Assembly (NCBI GenBank): GCA_963971225.1 | Contig: OZ020267.1 | Coordinates: 115,950,936 to 116,014,935, forward strand | Origin: Melieria omissa | Taxonomy: Eukaryota > Arthropoda > Insecta > Diptera > Ulidiidae | Reading direction: 5' to 3' | Length of the DNA stretch: 64,000 bases | In this document: one piece after another, positions 26,627 through 39,253 of the stretch | Numbering within the stretch: position 1 is the first letter of the stretch | How the letters are laid out: each line of letters opens with the position of its first letter | Notes under the pieces: model-generated | What the model was told of the DNA's origin: nothing | Databases searched by the model: none | Seen by the model: only the letters and a program-made list of their open reading frames with translations | Program-made: the position numbers and the translations under genes

Positions 26627-28402
26627 ATGAGTGACGACACTGGCGATCACCAAGACAATGGCACCTCAACGTCGTCTAGGCCACCACCGCCGAGAGATCA
26701 AAGCGCTCAGAATCTTCCCGCGAAAATGCTTGAGCACATCAAGGAGAATAAGGTGGACTTAGCTATGTGGGCCACTCGTGTGCTGACCATCTTGTTCACT
26801 ATCGGTTATGTGCTGCCAATCTTTGGGTTCGTTAGTATGGAGTTTTGGCCCCAAGTTCACCTATGAAATTTTAATTGTGGTTCTGCTTTCTCCCTAACAG
26901 CAACCAACAAAGTGCATTCAACAAAGTATTGCTGTCAAATGCCGCCACATCAGCGTTGCGTTTGCATCAGCGTCTACCCTCCTTCACATTTTCGCGGGAC
27001 TTTTTGGCGCGTCTCTTCGTTGAGGACTCATGTCATTATTTAATGTTCTCGCTGATATTCTTCAATGTGCAACCGACATTGTTGATTCTTATTCCCATTG
27101 TGCTTTTTGCTGTTTTGCATTCATCGAGTTATTCGCTGAAGCTGCTTGACGTGAGTCTACTGCCAAATATATACTGTTCAAGGCATATGCCTAAATCAAG
27201 TTGTAAATTTTGTCGTTGTAGATAATTGGCCAAAATTCATGGTGGGGAGCACGTTTCCTTATTTCGCTAGTTGAGTTTCAGGCCGGCAATATTTTGAAGG
27301 CGGCCGCATATTCCGAAATATTCATTATGCCGCTGGCGGTGATTTTAACATTCATGTAAATATTTATTAAAAACTTATTATAACTTATTATTAGAATAGC
27401 TGTTAAATTATATAAGAAACTTGGAAACTTGGTTACAACACCGCAACAAAACCTCGAATGCTCAACTTTCGTGTAAAACTATTCGAATTCCGGATAATGT
27501 ATACCACGCACCATGGGTGGAAAATTAAATGTGTTATACATATCGCTCCTTCGCTGCATGAACGTCACAACTCAAATCTACATCATTCCGAGAAAATTCA
27601 ATTTTAAAATTTACCATTACAGGCAGTTCAAGGTATCAAACAATTTTTCATGTCGTCTTGTGAGCAAAGTATTGAATATTTTACAAAGAGGTTTTGACAG
27701 ATAAAAGATCATATGCAGATACAGACAGGGCTGCCATAAACTGAAAAAATTTTTTTTTTAGTTATGACGTTCTTGCAGCGAAAGAGCGATATATTAAATG
27801 GCCGTAAGCACGAGGGTTTCTTCCTCCGCCTGTTGGCTGGTGCGAACGATAATAGTTGAGACCCGTGTCATATATACAGAGACTAAAAGAATGAGATTAG
27901 ATGATGCAAAATTAGTACAAGCCATGCATATGTTTGTCGTACAATTGCCAGTAGACATCCGATTCCAAGTTTTTCAAGTGCGGGTCGCTAGGTTTAAGAA
28001 AAATTACAAGATTTATTTCATTTATATGTAAACTCAGAATATTTATTCCACGTAATAGATTCGTTTGTAAGTATAATTTAGGGGGGCGGAGATTCAGATG
28101 AATGGATGCCGCCTAATTTTTAAAGACGATATATTTAGAGCATTTGTATAACATTGAATTTTTCTTTTTGTAGGGGAAAAGCTGGTCTTATGACACCAAT
28201 TGTATACTATCATTTCCTGGCTATGCGTTATAGCTCGCGTCGTAATCCTTACACACGAAATGCGTTCACCGAGCTACGTATGGCGAGTGAAGCCCTTGCC
28301 AGGCGCTCACCACCCATTGTCGGAAAGATAATGTTCGGCGCCATTGCATTCGTGGGCCGCTTGGCACCACAAGCCCAACCGTCGCCAACACCAACGCAAT
28401 AA
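26627..28402 (+). CDS. Kr-h2: Kr-h2, TMEM33-family ER membrane protein
   Basis: Fly member of the TMEM33/Pom33/Tts1 family, multi-pass proteins of the ER and nuclear envelope that shape ER tubules and tune reticulons and stress signalling. Four exons are read: 26627-26826, 26901-27150, 27222-27355 and 28174-28402. Introns of 74, 71 and 818 bp with GT..AG ends are in phase and give 270 residues. The N terminus is hydrophilic and Pro/Ser-rich. Hydrophobic segments follow: TRVLTILFTIGYVLPIFG, a long stretch FSLIFFNVQPTLLILIPIVL, and FIMPLAVILTFM near the end of exon 3. The conserved tail contains TPIVYYHFLAMRYSSRRNPYTR. Despite the name Krueppel-homolog 2 there is no zinc finger. The first and third exons end inside codons, so single open frames under-call the gene. 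In Drosophila it lies next to Kr-h1, as I recall. Confidence 0.93.
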
Positions 28403-28809
28403 ATTCGGTATTTTAATCGTTTTTTTGCCTTTTTTTTCTATCTATTATGACTTAACTCATTCGCCTCCCTTTTTGCTACTTTGTAAGTGCTGGATATAAT
28501 TTCGCGACTAAATGCAGTTAACTATTGATTTTGAGTTGTCATTATTTAATTATATTTTCAGCTTTATTGGAGAGAGCATTTGCAAACGTATTTTTGTTTT
28601 AAATGTAATAATGAAAAGGCAGAAAAAGACACTGGAGAAAGCTCTAGCGCCCAGTTAGCGGTTTTGTCATGATTTTTACGTATTATATATCTGGTATTGT
28701 CGCTATAGTTTCTTCTTGAAGGTATATTAACATTTACCATAGCTAATTGTTACTGGATTAAGTGTGCAATTGTGTTGCAGTTTTTTTTAACAAATTAAAA
28801 TTCAATAAA
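28403..28809 (+). terminator. Kr-h2: Kr-h2 3' UTR with poly(A) signal
   Basis: Non-coding AT-rich sequence after the stop codon ends with AATAAA at 28804-28809, about 400 nt downstream and followed by a T/G-rich stretch. This is the likely cleavage region. Confidence 0.5.
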
Positions 28810-31800
28810 GTATTGACTTTATTATGTCGTGGGAACAGAGAATTTTGCAGTGTTTCTTTTCTGGTAGTTGCAACTCAACTATACATTTAGTATGAGATTC
28901 TTACAAAAATCAATTGATTCTTCATGTATATATACTAATTTTGTTTGCAATTATACTAAAAAATTTGCATCGCTTTGTTGTAGGAAGCTGAGGTTTAAGC
29001 GTACCTACCCGCTCTAATTTCTCTCTAAAAAAAATTGATAACACCTATAAATTTCTCGTTTGCGCGAGTGCGAACGAAAGTTTTGCTAAATGAATATCAG
29101 TTTTACGTGTGCCTTTATTTCCCGCATTTATGATAAATATAACACGTGAGCCTGCCGAGTGCCGCTCAAAACTTCAGAAATTGGGGTGCGGCTGAGCAGC
29201 AAAGGCATCATTTATTATTGTGCATGAGCAGATCTAAATCCACCCCATCAAGAAGGTTGTGCAAGAGCATTGCTTTTGAAGAAATTTGATTTTGGCGAGG
29301 AGAATCCATTGAATACCGACACGCACAATTTCAAAAATGTAAAAAATATAGTTGTCTCGTGAAATGGGCGCATTTGAGTGAAAACCACCCCCAACCGTTG
29401 CTTCGCACTGTCAACATGAAAATGGGCAGGGAAAAGCGTTGCGCTGAGAGGGATGGAGTCACAGTGGAGCTGGGAGCGCGAGTCAATAGTGGGGTGTAAA
29501 TAAAAACGGCAACTTAACCAATGAACTCCACCGCGCGCACAACCATGGCCACCTCACATCGAGTAAAACTGCAGAACTGTGTCAGTGTCAATGCCCTCGG
29601 TGCGCCAGAACTTGCGGGGAAATCGACGTCGTGTGCAGCACACGGTGGGAATGTGGCAAAATGTACATATAGCACGCCAAATACTGTGCACATACATAGA
29701 TACATGTACATAAAACAATGGCGTATGTAAAGAGGGTTTCGGTGGTTCAAACCCTCCAAAAATTTTAGTTATCATATATGATTTCCACTGGTATTGGGAT
29801 CGAAAGTTGTGGGCTGAACCCGTCAAAATGATGCATGTGTGCGTCACAGCATAAATACGTATGTATACATACTATATGTGCAGGCTTCTGTGTAAAGGTA
29901 GCTGCTGTCGATTTTCCTTCAGAAAAGCTTCCAGCTCTGTCGTTGGAATAAGCTTTTCTGTGAACATATACTCGCGTCAGAAAAGCGTCGAGAAAGTGAA
30001 AGTCGAAAGAAAGCTTTTGACTTTGGGAAAACTCGACAGGAAATGGAAAGTGGTCACAACTGCACTATCCGAAGATTGCGTACTGGCATTGTTAATGGCC
30101 CGATATGTATTTCGGAAAGAAACGGATACATTTGTATAGAGGTCAATAACCTTTTAGTGCGCTTGTTAACGTAAAGCTGATGAAGACCTTCGGGTAACAT
30201 CTCTAAAAGTTCTTCAAGCAAACGTTAATTATTTTTAAGTTGTTGAATGAAGACGCTTGAAAGACACAAATAATAACGAATGTGCAAAGGGCAAATATGA
30301 TAGGGAGAATAAAGAACCTTTTGTAAGACATTGCATTTTTAAAGCGTAGGCCACTGGAATCTACAAACAACTTTTTTTAAACATAACTACCAGCCTACCA
30401 TATAGGAGGGCTCTGACGAATCGATATCGGTTGTCTTGAAATAAAAAAAATAACATGTGAACTGTGTTCAAGTATGATTCCATACCACATAGGCTTGTGC
30501 TGACGATCGATGGAAAATAAATTGGGTAGTGATAAAAATGTGTTTTGAGTATGAGAGGGTGGTGTCTGCGTGACACCCGTGGACACACGGGTTGGCACGA
30601 TTTGGCATTAATAATGCTCGAAACAAAGACCATACAACTATAGTTATATAGTCTTTGCTCGAAAATAAGTGGAAAGGATTTAAGAAACACTTCATGCTTA
30701 CAAGTTTAAATATTATCACTCCTATGGTGACAACAATTGTGTGAAAATGTATTGCGAAGCAAAGTAGTGGTTAAAGAGAAAGAGTGGCATCATACATGAC
30801 GCGATATAATGGTGTCGTTTGTCCATTTTACAGTATACAATGCACAACTAATTTTGTTAGTGGTCTCTAATATTTGTAAATATTAATTCATTAGCGCTCG
30901 TTGGTGGAAACAAAGAGCTTTTGCCTATCGCTGAGCTCTCCACTCCACATCACCACAGCTACTCTGGGCGTTGTTGGGCACCCATACGGTGGGTGGTTAT
31001 GTTGCTTGAGTGTCTGTTTTCGGGCGTGTGTTGGCTGCTGCGCAATGCGATGTTGTCGGAACTGTCTTTATGCCGTTGCGATTGCAGCAGATAGTCCGGA
31101 ATCAAGAAGTTGAGTTCAATGAACTCTGTCGCCCGCGTGGAGGAAAATGTTCACTTTCGATTTTGTTGGTTACAAGCGTAGCTGGTGTTTCGTAGGAAGT
31201 TGCAATGAAACACGAAATATGCGAAAAAGCAAATTAAGTGGGGAGACAACAACAAACAACATGGCTTTAGAACTGAAAGTAGAGAAAGCCAGTGTGGGAG
31301 AAGGACGAAAAAATAATGTTGGTGGGTAAGCAGAATTTTCCTCGAAATGTGCTTAATTGAAAAAGCACGTAATTTGGATTTGAACTTAATTAAAATATGG
31401 ACACATATCTTTCAGTGCAAGAATGTCATAACGCTTAGCGATTAGTTCGAAAAAAATTGACCAGATACGTTATGGGTGAGCACTCCAATTTGCACTCTTT
31501 GCTATTATTTTAAAAATACCCTTTAGATGTGAATACATTGGGACAATATATGTATATAAAAAGGAGTGGAAGATGTTTAAGGAAAAAATGTTGTACGTAT
31601 GTGCATAATTTTACACCGTTGACCTCGTCAATTACGAGAAAACAGAAGCACCTGAACCGCTAGAGACAGTAGTGCGGAACACTGCAGCCGAAAGGTTTGT
31701 ATACTTTTTGGTCATTCATATATCACTTAAATCTTAAGCGCTCTGGCCAATTGAATTTCAAACATCTGGCTTTTTAATTTCTGCATACAGAACAAAGATT

Positions 31801-33480
31801 ATGAACATTTTAGTTTTAAATGAGTCGAAAGTTATTAAAACAAATATCTTTGTGCGTGAAAGAAATGAAAATAAAACTTCGAAGCAGCACCAATTTCATT
31901 GTTGGACGTATTTTTTCTGTCACGACGGTCAATACGGAGAGGTGCTGAGAAAGGCGCATGTAAAGTGCGAAAGTAAGCCCAGAGCCAGAACAGATGTTGA
32001 AAATTAAATAATCACCGGAAAGTGCTCGTTTCTACAACGAAATGGGAGTAGAAGTCCCATTAGTCATTATTATGACATCGAACGGAGTACAAAGCTTGTG
32101 CGTGGTATATAAATATTTTAAGTACGTATGTAGACGCATACATACATATGTATACATATTTATATACATGCATACGTATGTTTGTGGATATAGAATGTCT
32201 ACGTAGAAACTTTAGCCGAACAAGCTTTAAATTCTCTTTAGGAACTTTCAAAGTCTCGTGCTTGCATGCCGGCCACACAAGGGGAGCGATCAATCCGCTA
32301 CATTGCCGTCCAAAAGCAACAAAACCCTATTCGTATTCACATCCAATCACTGGCAAGCATAACAACAGCAGCAGCAACAACAAAGCCTGCGGTAACAACA
32401 AGTCGGGTTGATGAAGTAGTCGGACGACGCGGCAGTGAGGTCTTTGAACTCTAGGGTAAATAACGGTAGTGAAAATAGGTCACGAAACTCGCACACCAAC
32501 CAGTAAACTTACACGCCAACCGGCCGACGAGCCAGCCAGCCAATCAGCCAGCGACGGGCATCGGATAGCGCACACACGCACTCACAGAATTTCCCCAACC
32601 TGAAGACATGAGGACGGAAATTGTGCGCAGACTCTGGCCCAACACGAACTTCCAAAGCGGAGACGCATACGCAGCGCTGTCACTTGCGCAGCGAAACCAG
32701 CTGATGGGGAAATTATCCAAATGTAGCATCGGCGCAGCTAGAGAGCACCCAAATGAGTGCTTTTTCGCTTTTCTCGCTGAGCTGAGCCAACCGAAGACCA
32801 AGTCCAAGTTGGAACGCTGATGGTTTTCAAAATAGTTCAGCGGTTTAACGTGCATAAAACTGTCTTCTTTTCGCAATGTCTTAGCGGAAACAGACTCATT
32901 GGTGACGTCGCGCCCCCTTCGTCGCTGCGATTTACTCATTTTCACTTTGGTCTTTGCGCCCTTTGCGTTTTCTACACGTTCTTATGCGCCAATAATACAA
33001 CAGAGAGTGATGCACACAAAATTTCATTTGGGGGTTTCTGCACACAACTTTTGAGCTCAATACCATTTGAAACCATATTTGTCACCCACACTTTTTGTAA
33101 CGCAAAAATTGTAGGGCTTTGAATCCCCGAAATCTCCCTTGCACCATGCACCACTGACAACGTGCGTGTGTAATAAAATTATTTACAAGTGCGTGGGCAA
33201 GTATGTCGTAAATAAAGAATTTCATTCGGGCGCTGCGGAGGCAGTGGCTTTTGGGCCAGTGACCTCGTCTCTTCTCACGGTATTCGTAGTATTATATAAA
33301 CATATTTTCCGCTCATTCCTCCTTGTGCGAGCGTTTGTTCGACTTAAAAATGCTTAAAGCTTTGCGTTTGAGTTTTGTAATGTCTGCGCAATGACGGGTT
33401 ACACATACTTAAAAAAGTACATACCAATATATATACATTGCACACTTAAAACTATTTTAAGTTGTTTAAATTTAAATTAG
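28810..33480. other. Intergenic DNA without recognised features
   Basis: About 4.7 kb. Open frames are short, many begin at non-ATG codons, and none resembles a known family. CATACATATGTAT-type simple repeats occur near 29.7, 29.87 and 32.15 kb. The 70-codon frame at 32608-32820 is rejected as chance. Confidence 0.5.
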
Positions 33481-33485
33481 TTATT

Positions 33486-33573
33486 ATTTAGATTAGCATT
33501 ACCAATGAAAGGAAGTCAATTACAATTCAATTAGTAAATATTTAGATTAGCATTACTAATGAAAGGAAGTCAA
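33486..33573. repeat. Direct repeat pair, 54 bp period
   Basis: The 34 bp phrase beginning ATTTAGATTAGCATTACCAA occurs at 33486-33519 and again at 33540-33573 with one difference (CCAATG versus CTAATG). This is a simple local duplication in AT-rich DNA. Confidence 0.75.
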
Positions 33574-33686
33574 TAAGTTTAAATATTTGAGAGTGCAGCA
33601 AGTCAGAAGCAATTTAAAAAATACAGTTTGGAAGATTATTTCAAGAATTATCAACCTTTCAATTAAACCCTGTAGTTAAACTACAG

Positions 33687-33960
33687 CAGCCGTTGTAGCT
33701 CAGCTGACTAGTGCGTTGGGTCGCGATTCAAATGCGATGCTCGAACCCAGGTTTAAGACTCCGTTGCTGCTAATACTGACAAATTTTCTTTCGGTGGATG
33801 TCCTCTCAGCAGGAAAAGGAAAACCTCTGAGAGTAAAATTGCCTATGAAAAAGCTCTCAACTCGCCTTTCGGAATCGACATAAAACTGTAGGTCCCTTCC
33901 AACCCTGTACAAATTCGCATGGTAGGCATTAGTCTCGTAATCGGGCTACCGCGCCAGTCA
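33687..33960 (+). mobile_element. tRNA-derived SINE
   Basis: The head resembles a tRNA gene: an A-box-like TAGCTCAGCTGACTAGTGCG (about 33696-33715) and a B-box-like GCTCGAACCC (about 33739-33748) at the right spacing for RNA polymerase III. No proper tRNA acceptor stem or clover leaf can be drawn after the B box. The body that follows (AAAAGCTCTC, GGAATCGACATAAAACTGTAGGTCC split over 33848-33896) resembles SINE bodies common in tephritid genomes as I remember them. The end is set approximately. It is not a functional tRNA gene. Confidence 0.65.
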
Positions 33961-35324
33961 AATATTATTTTTTAATATTATTATTTGCTAAATATGTTTA
34001 TTTCAAGACCTGCATTCTTTTTCGCTACAGTTTATATATGTCTTTATAGTTTAATGGACTGACATGTGTGTAAATTTAAAAAAATTATAGATGATTTAGT
34101 TATTGTACAACTGGGAAGTAAATTCTTTTTTCACGTCGACCACGACCACGATGTTGTACCAAAACTTCAAAGCAATCAAAACTGTAAATTTGTACCAAAA
34201 AAACTGCGGCAGATTTTTTGAGACTTTACAATTAATATTATTAAACAAAGGGAATAAACATTAAAATTCTAAATTATGTACCTAACTCTAAAAATATTTA
34301 AGTAAACTTTTACAATGATTGCAAAGTGAATTTGCACTGTCCTCACATCCCCACTGCCACTAAAAGGTGGCGCCAATGCGCATGTCTACCTATTCCCACC
34401 CTTCAGGATTCCAATGAAAATGAAAATTTCACTTTTAAGAAAATTCCAGGGTCAATGACCGCTCAGCACGACAAAAAATGGAAAAGTGAAAGCAAAACTG
34501 CCACTGAAACACACTGCGACACTCAAGCAAGTTGAAACCCCCAAAAGCGGCACTTGTACGTTTGGAGTCCCAGTGCACACATTCACACACATGCATGCAA
34601 TACATCCATACATACAAATAAGTAGTATGTTTGAACATGCTGCCTAGTAAGGGGTATTTGTGTACACTTGGAAATTTCATCAAGCAAAAAGAAGTTGTCA
34701 TTTGGCCAACGGCGACGTCAAACTACCCTTATGGCTGGGCTATTGTGAAGAAGACCCCAGCAAAGGAACAAAGGCTGCCGATAAGGAGGTTGCTTCAGCT
34801 GGAAGCAGGTAAAGCTGGCCGACTTTATGTGGATACTATTTAGGTACATACATATTATATTTGCTTCAAGTAGAGGCCTTTGTGATAAGAAACATTAAAG
34901 TGTGCTCCAATAGTATTAAACTTGATGTAGACGATTGACAAATTTTAATTGATACATTTTGAAAAGAACTTTTTTTAATGAATGACAAAATCTTAATGTT
35001 TTAATAGTCAGCAGAAATACATTAGAGCGGACGACGACGCACACTCAGGGAAAAATCGCGTTCTGAAATCAAGTCCGATTGGACTTAAATCAAGATTATT
35101 TTATTCTTCTGAGTGCATTCTTAATATAACACTTAATATAACACGTTCTTAATTGAACACGTCGTAAAACAAGATCAAAGTTTGTGCTGCATGCTGTGGA
35201 ATTAATGAATACTAGCTACCACCATTTCCACCCACCAAATCTGGATTCAGATGACGAAAAGCTGAAGACTCTATTGCATGATTTCAATTTTGAATGTATT
35301 TTGCAGTATTTGAAAGGTGAGTAC

Positions 35325-35763
35325 AAATGGAACATGCCACGCAACAAGAGTCAGGTCAATATAATAATTAGTGTCCGACCGAAACCACTTTTTTGGGCCG
35401 AAACCGAGTTTCGGTTTTTTTTAATAATATTCGGACGAAACCAAAACTTTCTAGTTGAAATAAAAATCACCGCATCAGGCATCAAAATCACCATCTTACA
35501 ACAAACGAAATTTACTTTAAGTAAATAAAGAACAAACAAACATAACATAACATAACATAAATAAATAGTTATTAATAAAAACAATTAATTCATTTTTTAA
35601 AAACATAAACTTAAAAAAATCAAATCAAAATATTCCAAAAAGTTTCGGTTTCGGTCAATTTTGGGCCGAAACCGAAACCGAATATTCGGTCGGACACTAA
35701 TAAACCTAAAACTTGAGACTTCATATTTTTAATCTGACTCTTGTTGCGTGGCTTGTTCCATTT
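35325..35763. mobile_element. Nested palindromic elements
   Basis: The outer inverted repeat runs over 35325-35354 and 35734-35763: 30 bp with one mismatch, core CCACGCAACAAGAGTCAG. Inside it lies an element at about 35369-35699 with ends TAGTGTCCGACCGAA and the complement TTCGGTCGGACACTA. Next to both ends it carries repeated CCGAAACCGAAACC / GGTTTCGGTTT motifs in opposite orientation. It is non-coding. The pattern fits a terminal-inverted-repeat MITE with subterminal repeats, possibly hAT-type, inside an older palindromic element. Confidence 0.7.
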
Positions 35764-36275
35764 TCGAGCAAGCACTTTGGTTGTAAGTCCTTTAACAACC
35801 AAAATACTGCGTTGGCTTAATGGGTCCAACGTTTCAACTTTTGTAATTTTAACTGCACAAGTAACATACAGAAGCTTGCAGTATGTATATGCGAATAGAG
35901 GATATAAAGGAAGCTGTTCCATCTCTCGGTATTCGCATGGAGTTCAGCCAAAAACTGTTTGCGTTGAAGAAAATCGAGGTATAATTGCTGTGCAATTTAC
36001 TTTAAACTTTTAAGAACTAAAATATAATTGTATTATATAATTCGTTTCTTAGTTTGGATGCCGTCGAAGGTTCAGGACTGGCTGAAAAATGTTGAAGCTT
36101 CAGGTAGTTCAGGTTTTATCTCACCCTCATCGAGTTTAATTGATTTTAAAACTATTGAAATATTTACTTCAGTTACCATTAAAGGCAGACTTTATAAAAG
36201 TAACTATTACTTAGCTACTGATAAAATACTTTTGAATTCTACAAAATGCTTTTCATATCAAAATGAACAGAACTA

Positions 36276-37019
36276 TCAGGTGTACAACTTTGCTTCCGCC
36301 GTTTTCCGATAGGTGGCTGTACCGGCTGAGGCTGGTTGAAATACATAGATGGTAATGCCTTTAAAGTGAGTGTGGACAGTGCCTAACGAATTGTCATCGC
36401 CGTTTCAGTGACAGTTGTTCTTGTTTTCGTATTATTCATGCTCGAAAATGTCCGTTTATGTGCCCAATTCTCGCCATTTGCGGGAAGTTTTACTTTTCTG
36501 TTACAATTCGAAAAAAAATGCAGCTGAAGCGCATCGAATGCTCTCAGAAACTTACGGTGATGCTGCTCTGAGTGAAAGAACGTGTCGGGAGTGGTTTCAA
36601 CGTTTTAAAAATGGTGATTTCGATGTCGAAGACAAACATGGTGGTGACCACTTTTGCGGCCTCACGTCGCAAAAGTGGTCAAAAAGTACCTGGAATGACG
36701 CTGAAATGGGAAGTCTTGCCCCACCCGCCGTATTCCCCAGATGTCGCCCCTTCTGACTTCCACCTATTCCGTTCGATGGCACACGGCCTGGCAGATCAAC
36801 ATTTTCAATCCTTCGAAGAATTGGAAAAATGGATTGCTTCATGGATAGCGTCAAAAGAGGACTCCTTTTTTCGAGCCGGGATCCGAAAATTGCCGGAAAG
36901 ATGGGAGAAAGTTGTCGCTAGCGACGGACAATACTTTGAATAATACATCTGTAAGCACTTTTTCGCAATAAAGCTTTTAATTTTGGAAAAAAACGGCGGA
37001 AGCAAAGTTGTACACCTGA
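36276..37019 (+). mobile_element. Internally deleted mariner (mauritiana/rosa-type)
   Basis: The terminal repeats are near-perfect: the left end begins TCAGGTGTACAACTTTGC followed by TTCCGCCGTTTT, and the right end is its complement. Both are bordered by TA, the mariner target duplication. The element is 744 bp, against about 1.3 kb for full mariners. It keeps the start and the end of the transposase and has lost the middle, so it can move only if another copy supplies transposase. The first bases are close to those of Mos1-like elements. Confidence 0.92.
36448..36943 (+). pseudogene. mariner transposase remnant, middle deleted
   Basis: Begins at the ATG at 36448 with the N-terminal helix-turn-helix part (conserved ERTCREWFQRFKNGDFDVEDK about 42-62 codons in). 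After about 36640 it jumps to the region just before the last catalytic block. A small frame shift near 36690 then separates the frames. The C-terminal part reads YSPDVAPSDFHLF, which keeps the third catalytic aspartate, and ends KLPERWEKVVASDGQYFE. The first two catalytic aspartates are in the deleted part, so no active enzyme can be made. A 12 bp hairpin ACCACTTTTGCG/CGCAAAAGTGGT sits at the deletion joint. Confidence 0.9.
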
Positions 37020-37186
37020 TATATAATATGTTACCCAATTTTTGTAAACAAATTTGACTGCCATTTTCAAATCTTTGAAATCGGATCTAAAATTGACAAT
37101 ATCATTATTAAAAATATCACTGAGTTTCTCAGTGCGCCTTTACATCTGTACTTCATAAATAATGGTAAAACTTACGTAAAGCTTAA

Positions 37187-38192
37187 CCCTCTAGTGCCCA
37201 GTTTTTAATCTTGTTAAAAAAATTACCAGTGATAGTTTTGTGGTGGAGAAGTAATGTTTGTTCGGGGAAAAAAATTGCATGTCAATAGTAGGCGTGATAG
37301 AGGGTATAGAAAGTAGAAGGCCTACAGGTCTGCTTGGGAAACAAAGCCAAAAAAAGTCCCATATGAAAATTTGTTTTTGTAATTAATTTAAATTTGTAAT
37401 TTTTTTTAATATACATATGTAAACATAAATAAGGGGTAACAGTTTCAGTTCATACGCCTAATAGACAATAAATAAAAAGGGGTGGGGTATGGCGAGGGGT
37501 AATGTGTCGTGGGGTAGTTTATACACTGCTTTTGGGGGTGTATACACTAGGAAAACTAAAAAAATCGGTATAGGTAAATATGGCGGTTCTTATTTTTTAA
37601 TGCCTTGTTATCTTGTGACACAAATGCCAACAAATCTACTCCATGAAATAAAGGACTAGGGGAGACTAGTTCTCTCATCTACCCCCAAGGACTGCACCTT
37701 AGTATAAATTTTTGCAGTGACATGATCATTTTTACATTGCGGTGTATCAAAATGTCGGTTCAAATAGAAAAATAATGCTTAAATAGCGAAAAGATATCAT
37801 CAAAGACCGTTAATTATTTACGCTGTTCATCCCAAGCAGGCCTACAGACACTCTAGGGTTCGGGTTAGGTAGGAGAGTGTTTTTCTTAAAGAACACATTA
37901 ACAGCTACTCACCAGGAATTTTTTAGTTTTATTGAGGCTCACAATTTTTTTATAAAAAATTGTTGTTTCTCACACAATTTCAAAAATAATTATTTGCTTA
38001 CTTTCTCACGAAACTTCAACTTTGTCTTACAATTACTGCCGTTGTGCATGTGACAGCGTTAACTGACTACATTTATTTTATAAAATTGAGATTCCCCTTT
38101 CCATACGTGTAAAATCAGCTAAAATAGTAAGTTGTAATTTACAGATTTTTTTAAGCTTAGGATGTCTACAGGCCTTCTTGGGAACTAGAGGG
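37187..38192. mobile_element. piggyBac-type non-autonomous element (TTAA-flanked)
   Basis: A 1,006 bp element starting CCCTCTAGTGCCCAG and ending, in inverse, CCCTCTAGTTCCCAA. TTAA flanks both sides (37183-37186 and 38193-38196), which is the piggyBac target duplication. A subterminal motif CCTACAGGTCTGCTTGGGAA recurs at 37321-37340, inverted at 37830-37850 and again at the right end (38164-38185). There is no transposase frame. Confidence 0.8.
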
Positions 38193-38290
38193 TTAAGTAT
38201 ATTTAAAATATTATCATAAATTACATATATATAATTGTTTTTGATGAAATTAATATCCAATGATTATTGTGTATAATATATTTTATATAA

Positions 38291-39253
38291 GGGAGAGGGC
38301 TGGGTTGTGAACCAGGCTGGGTTGTGAACCATTACTGTTTTTCTTTCCTTAATTGACATATCGCCAATCTTTCAACTGTCAAGTTTGTCTTTTGATATGA
38401 TTCTGCTTTTGTGGTTACACCGAAGTGTAAACACGCATTGCTTGTGGCAGATACAGACATCGTGTTTGAAAGTCGACTGCGAAAACTTTTTTGCTTTTTG
38501 TAAAGTGCTATCCAAGTGACTCAATTTATTCCAAAAACGTAAGTGTAACACATATTTATTTAGGGTATTGATTCTATTTTATGATCCAATATTTGTTTAT
38601 GTTGAAATATGATAGGAAGTGTCGTTATTTTAAAAGTTTCCAAAATGGCATCGTGGTTGGGCTGTGAACCACTGAGGTGGCTGGGTTATGAACCACCTGG
38701 TTTTCGTATTACATTTGCACTAGGACGGTCAAATTTCGCCGGATTTATTAAAATAAAGTAATTTTATGTAATGTCACTTGATTTCGGTGAGTTCACTTGA
38801 AGTGGACCAATGCGAGAACGCGTTCGTATTTCAGCAAACATTGCGACACCGATTAGGATGAAAAAAAAAACAAATATTGAGCACTTGCATTCATTGCGAT
38901 TTTTTGGCCTAAGTGGCGTCATTATAATCTTTTTTCACCTCTTGAGCCATCCTGATTAAATAGATTTTCAACTTATATCAAAATTATGGGTGTTTTCTTC
39001 GTATTTTCTGACTTTAATTGCGATTTGCCAGATGGTTCACAACCCAGCCACTTTTTTGGAAAAGCGAAAAATCACGTCCTTAGAAAATTGGACGTAGAGA
39101 GTTAAATGTTAATCAAAACGGTAATCTGTCTTCATAACAAATTTGCGCTTTATATTTACCTTTCCAACGGTATCTTCGTTTTTTCGATATCTTTATTCTG
39201 TGAAAAGTTAGAGCCAAAAAACAAAACCCGGTTCAAACCCCAGCCCTCTCCCT
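38291..39253. mobile_element. TIR element with repeated GGGTTGTGAACC motifs
   Basis: The ends read TATATAAGGGAGAGGGCTGGG and its complement (right end at 39240-39260). The motif GGCTGGGTTGTGAACCA occurs at 38299, 38315, 38655 (variant) and 38676 (variant), inverted at 39033-39051, and degenerate in the right end. Direct repeats of the phrase ATTGTGTATAATATAT flank the element at 38265-38281 and 39261-39276. No coding capacity is evident. Repeated subterminal motifs usually serve as transposase binding sites; the superfamily is not identified. Confidence 0.65.

Noticed and set aside
33691..33763. A functional tRNA gene
   Set aside because: Only the promoter-like A and B boxes fit; acceptor and anticodon stems cannot be formed, and SINE body sequence follows.
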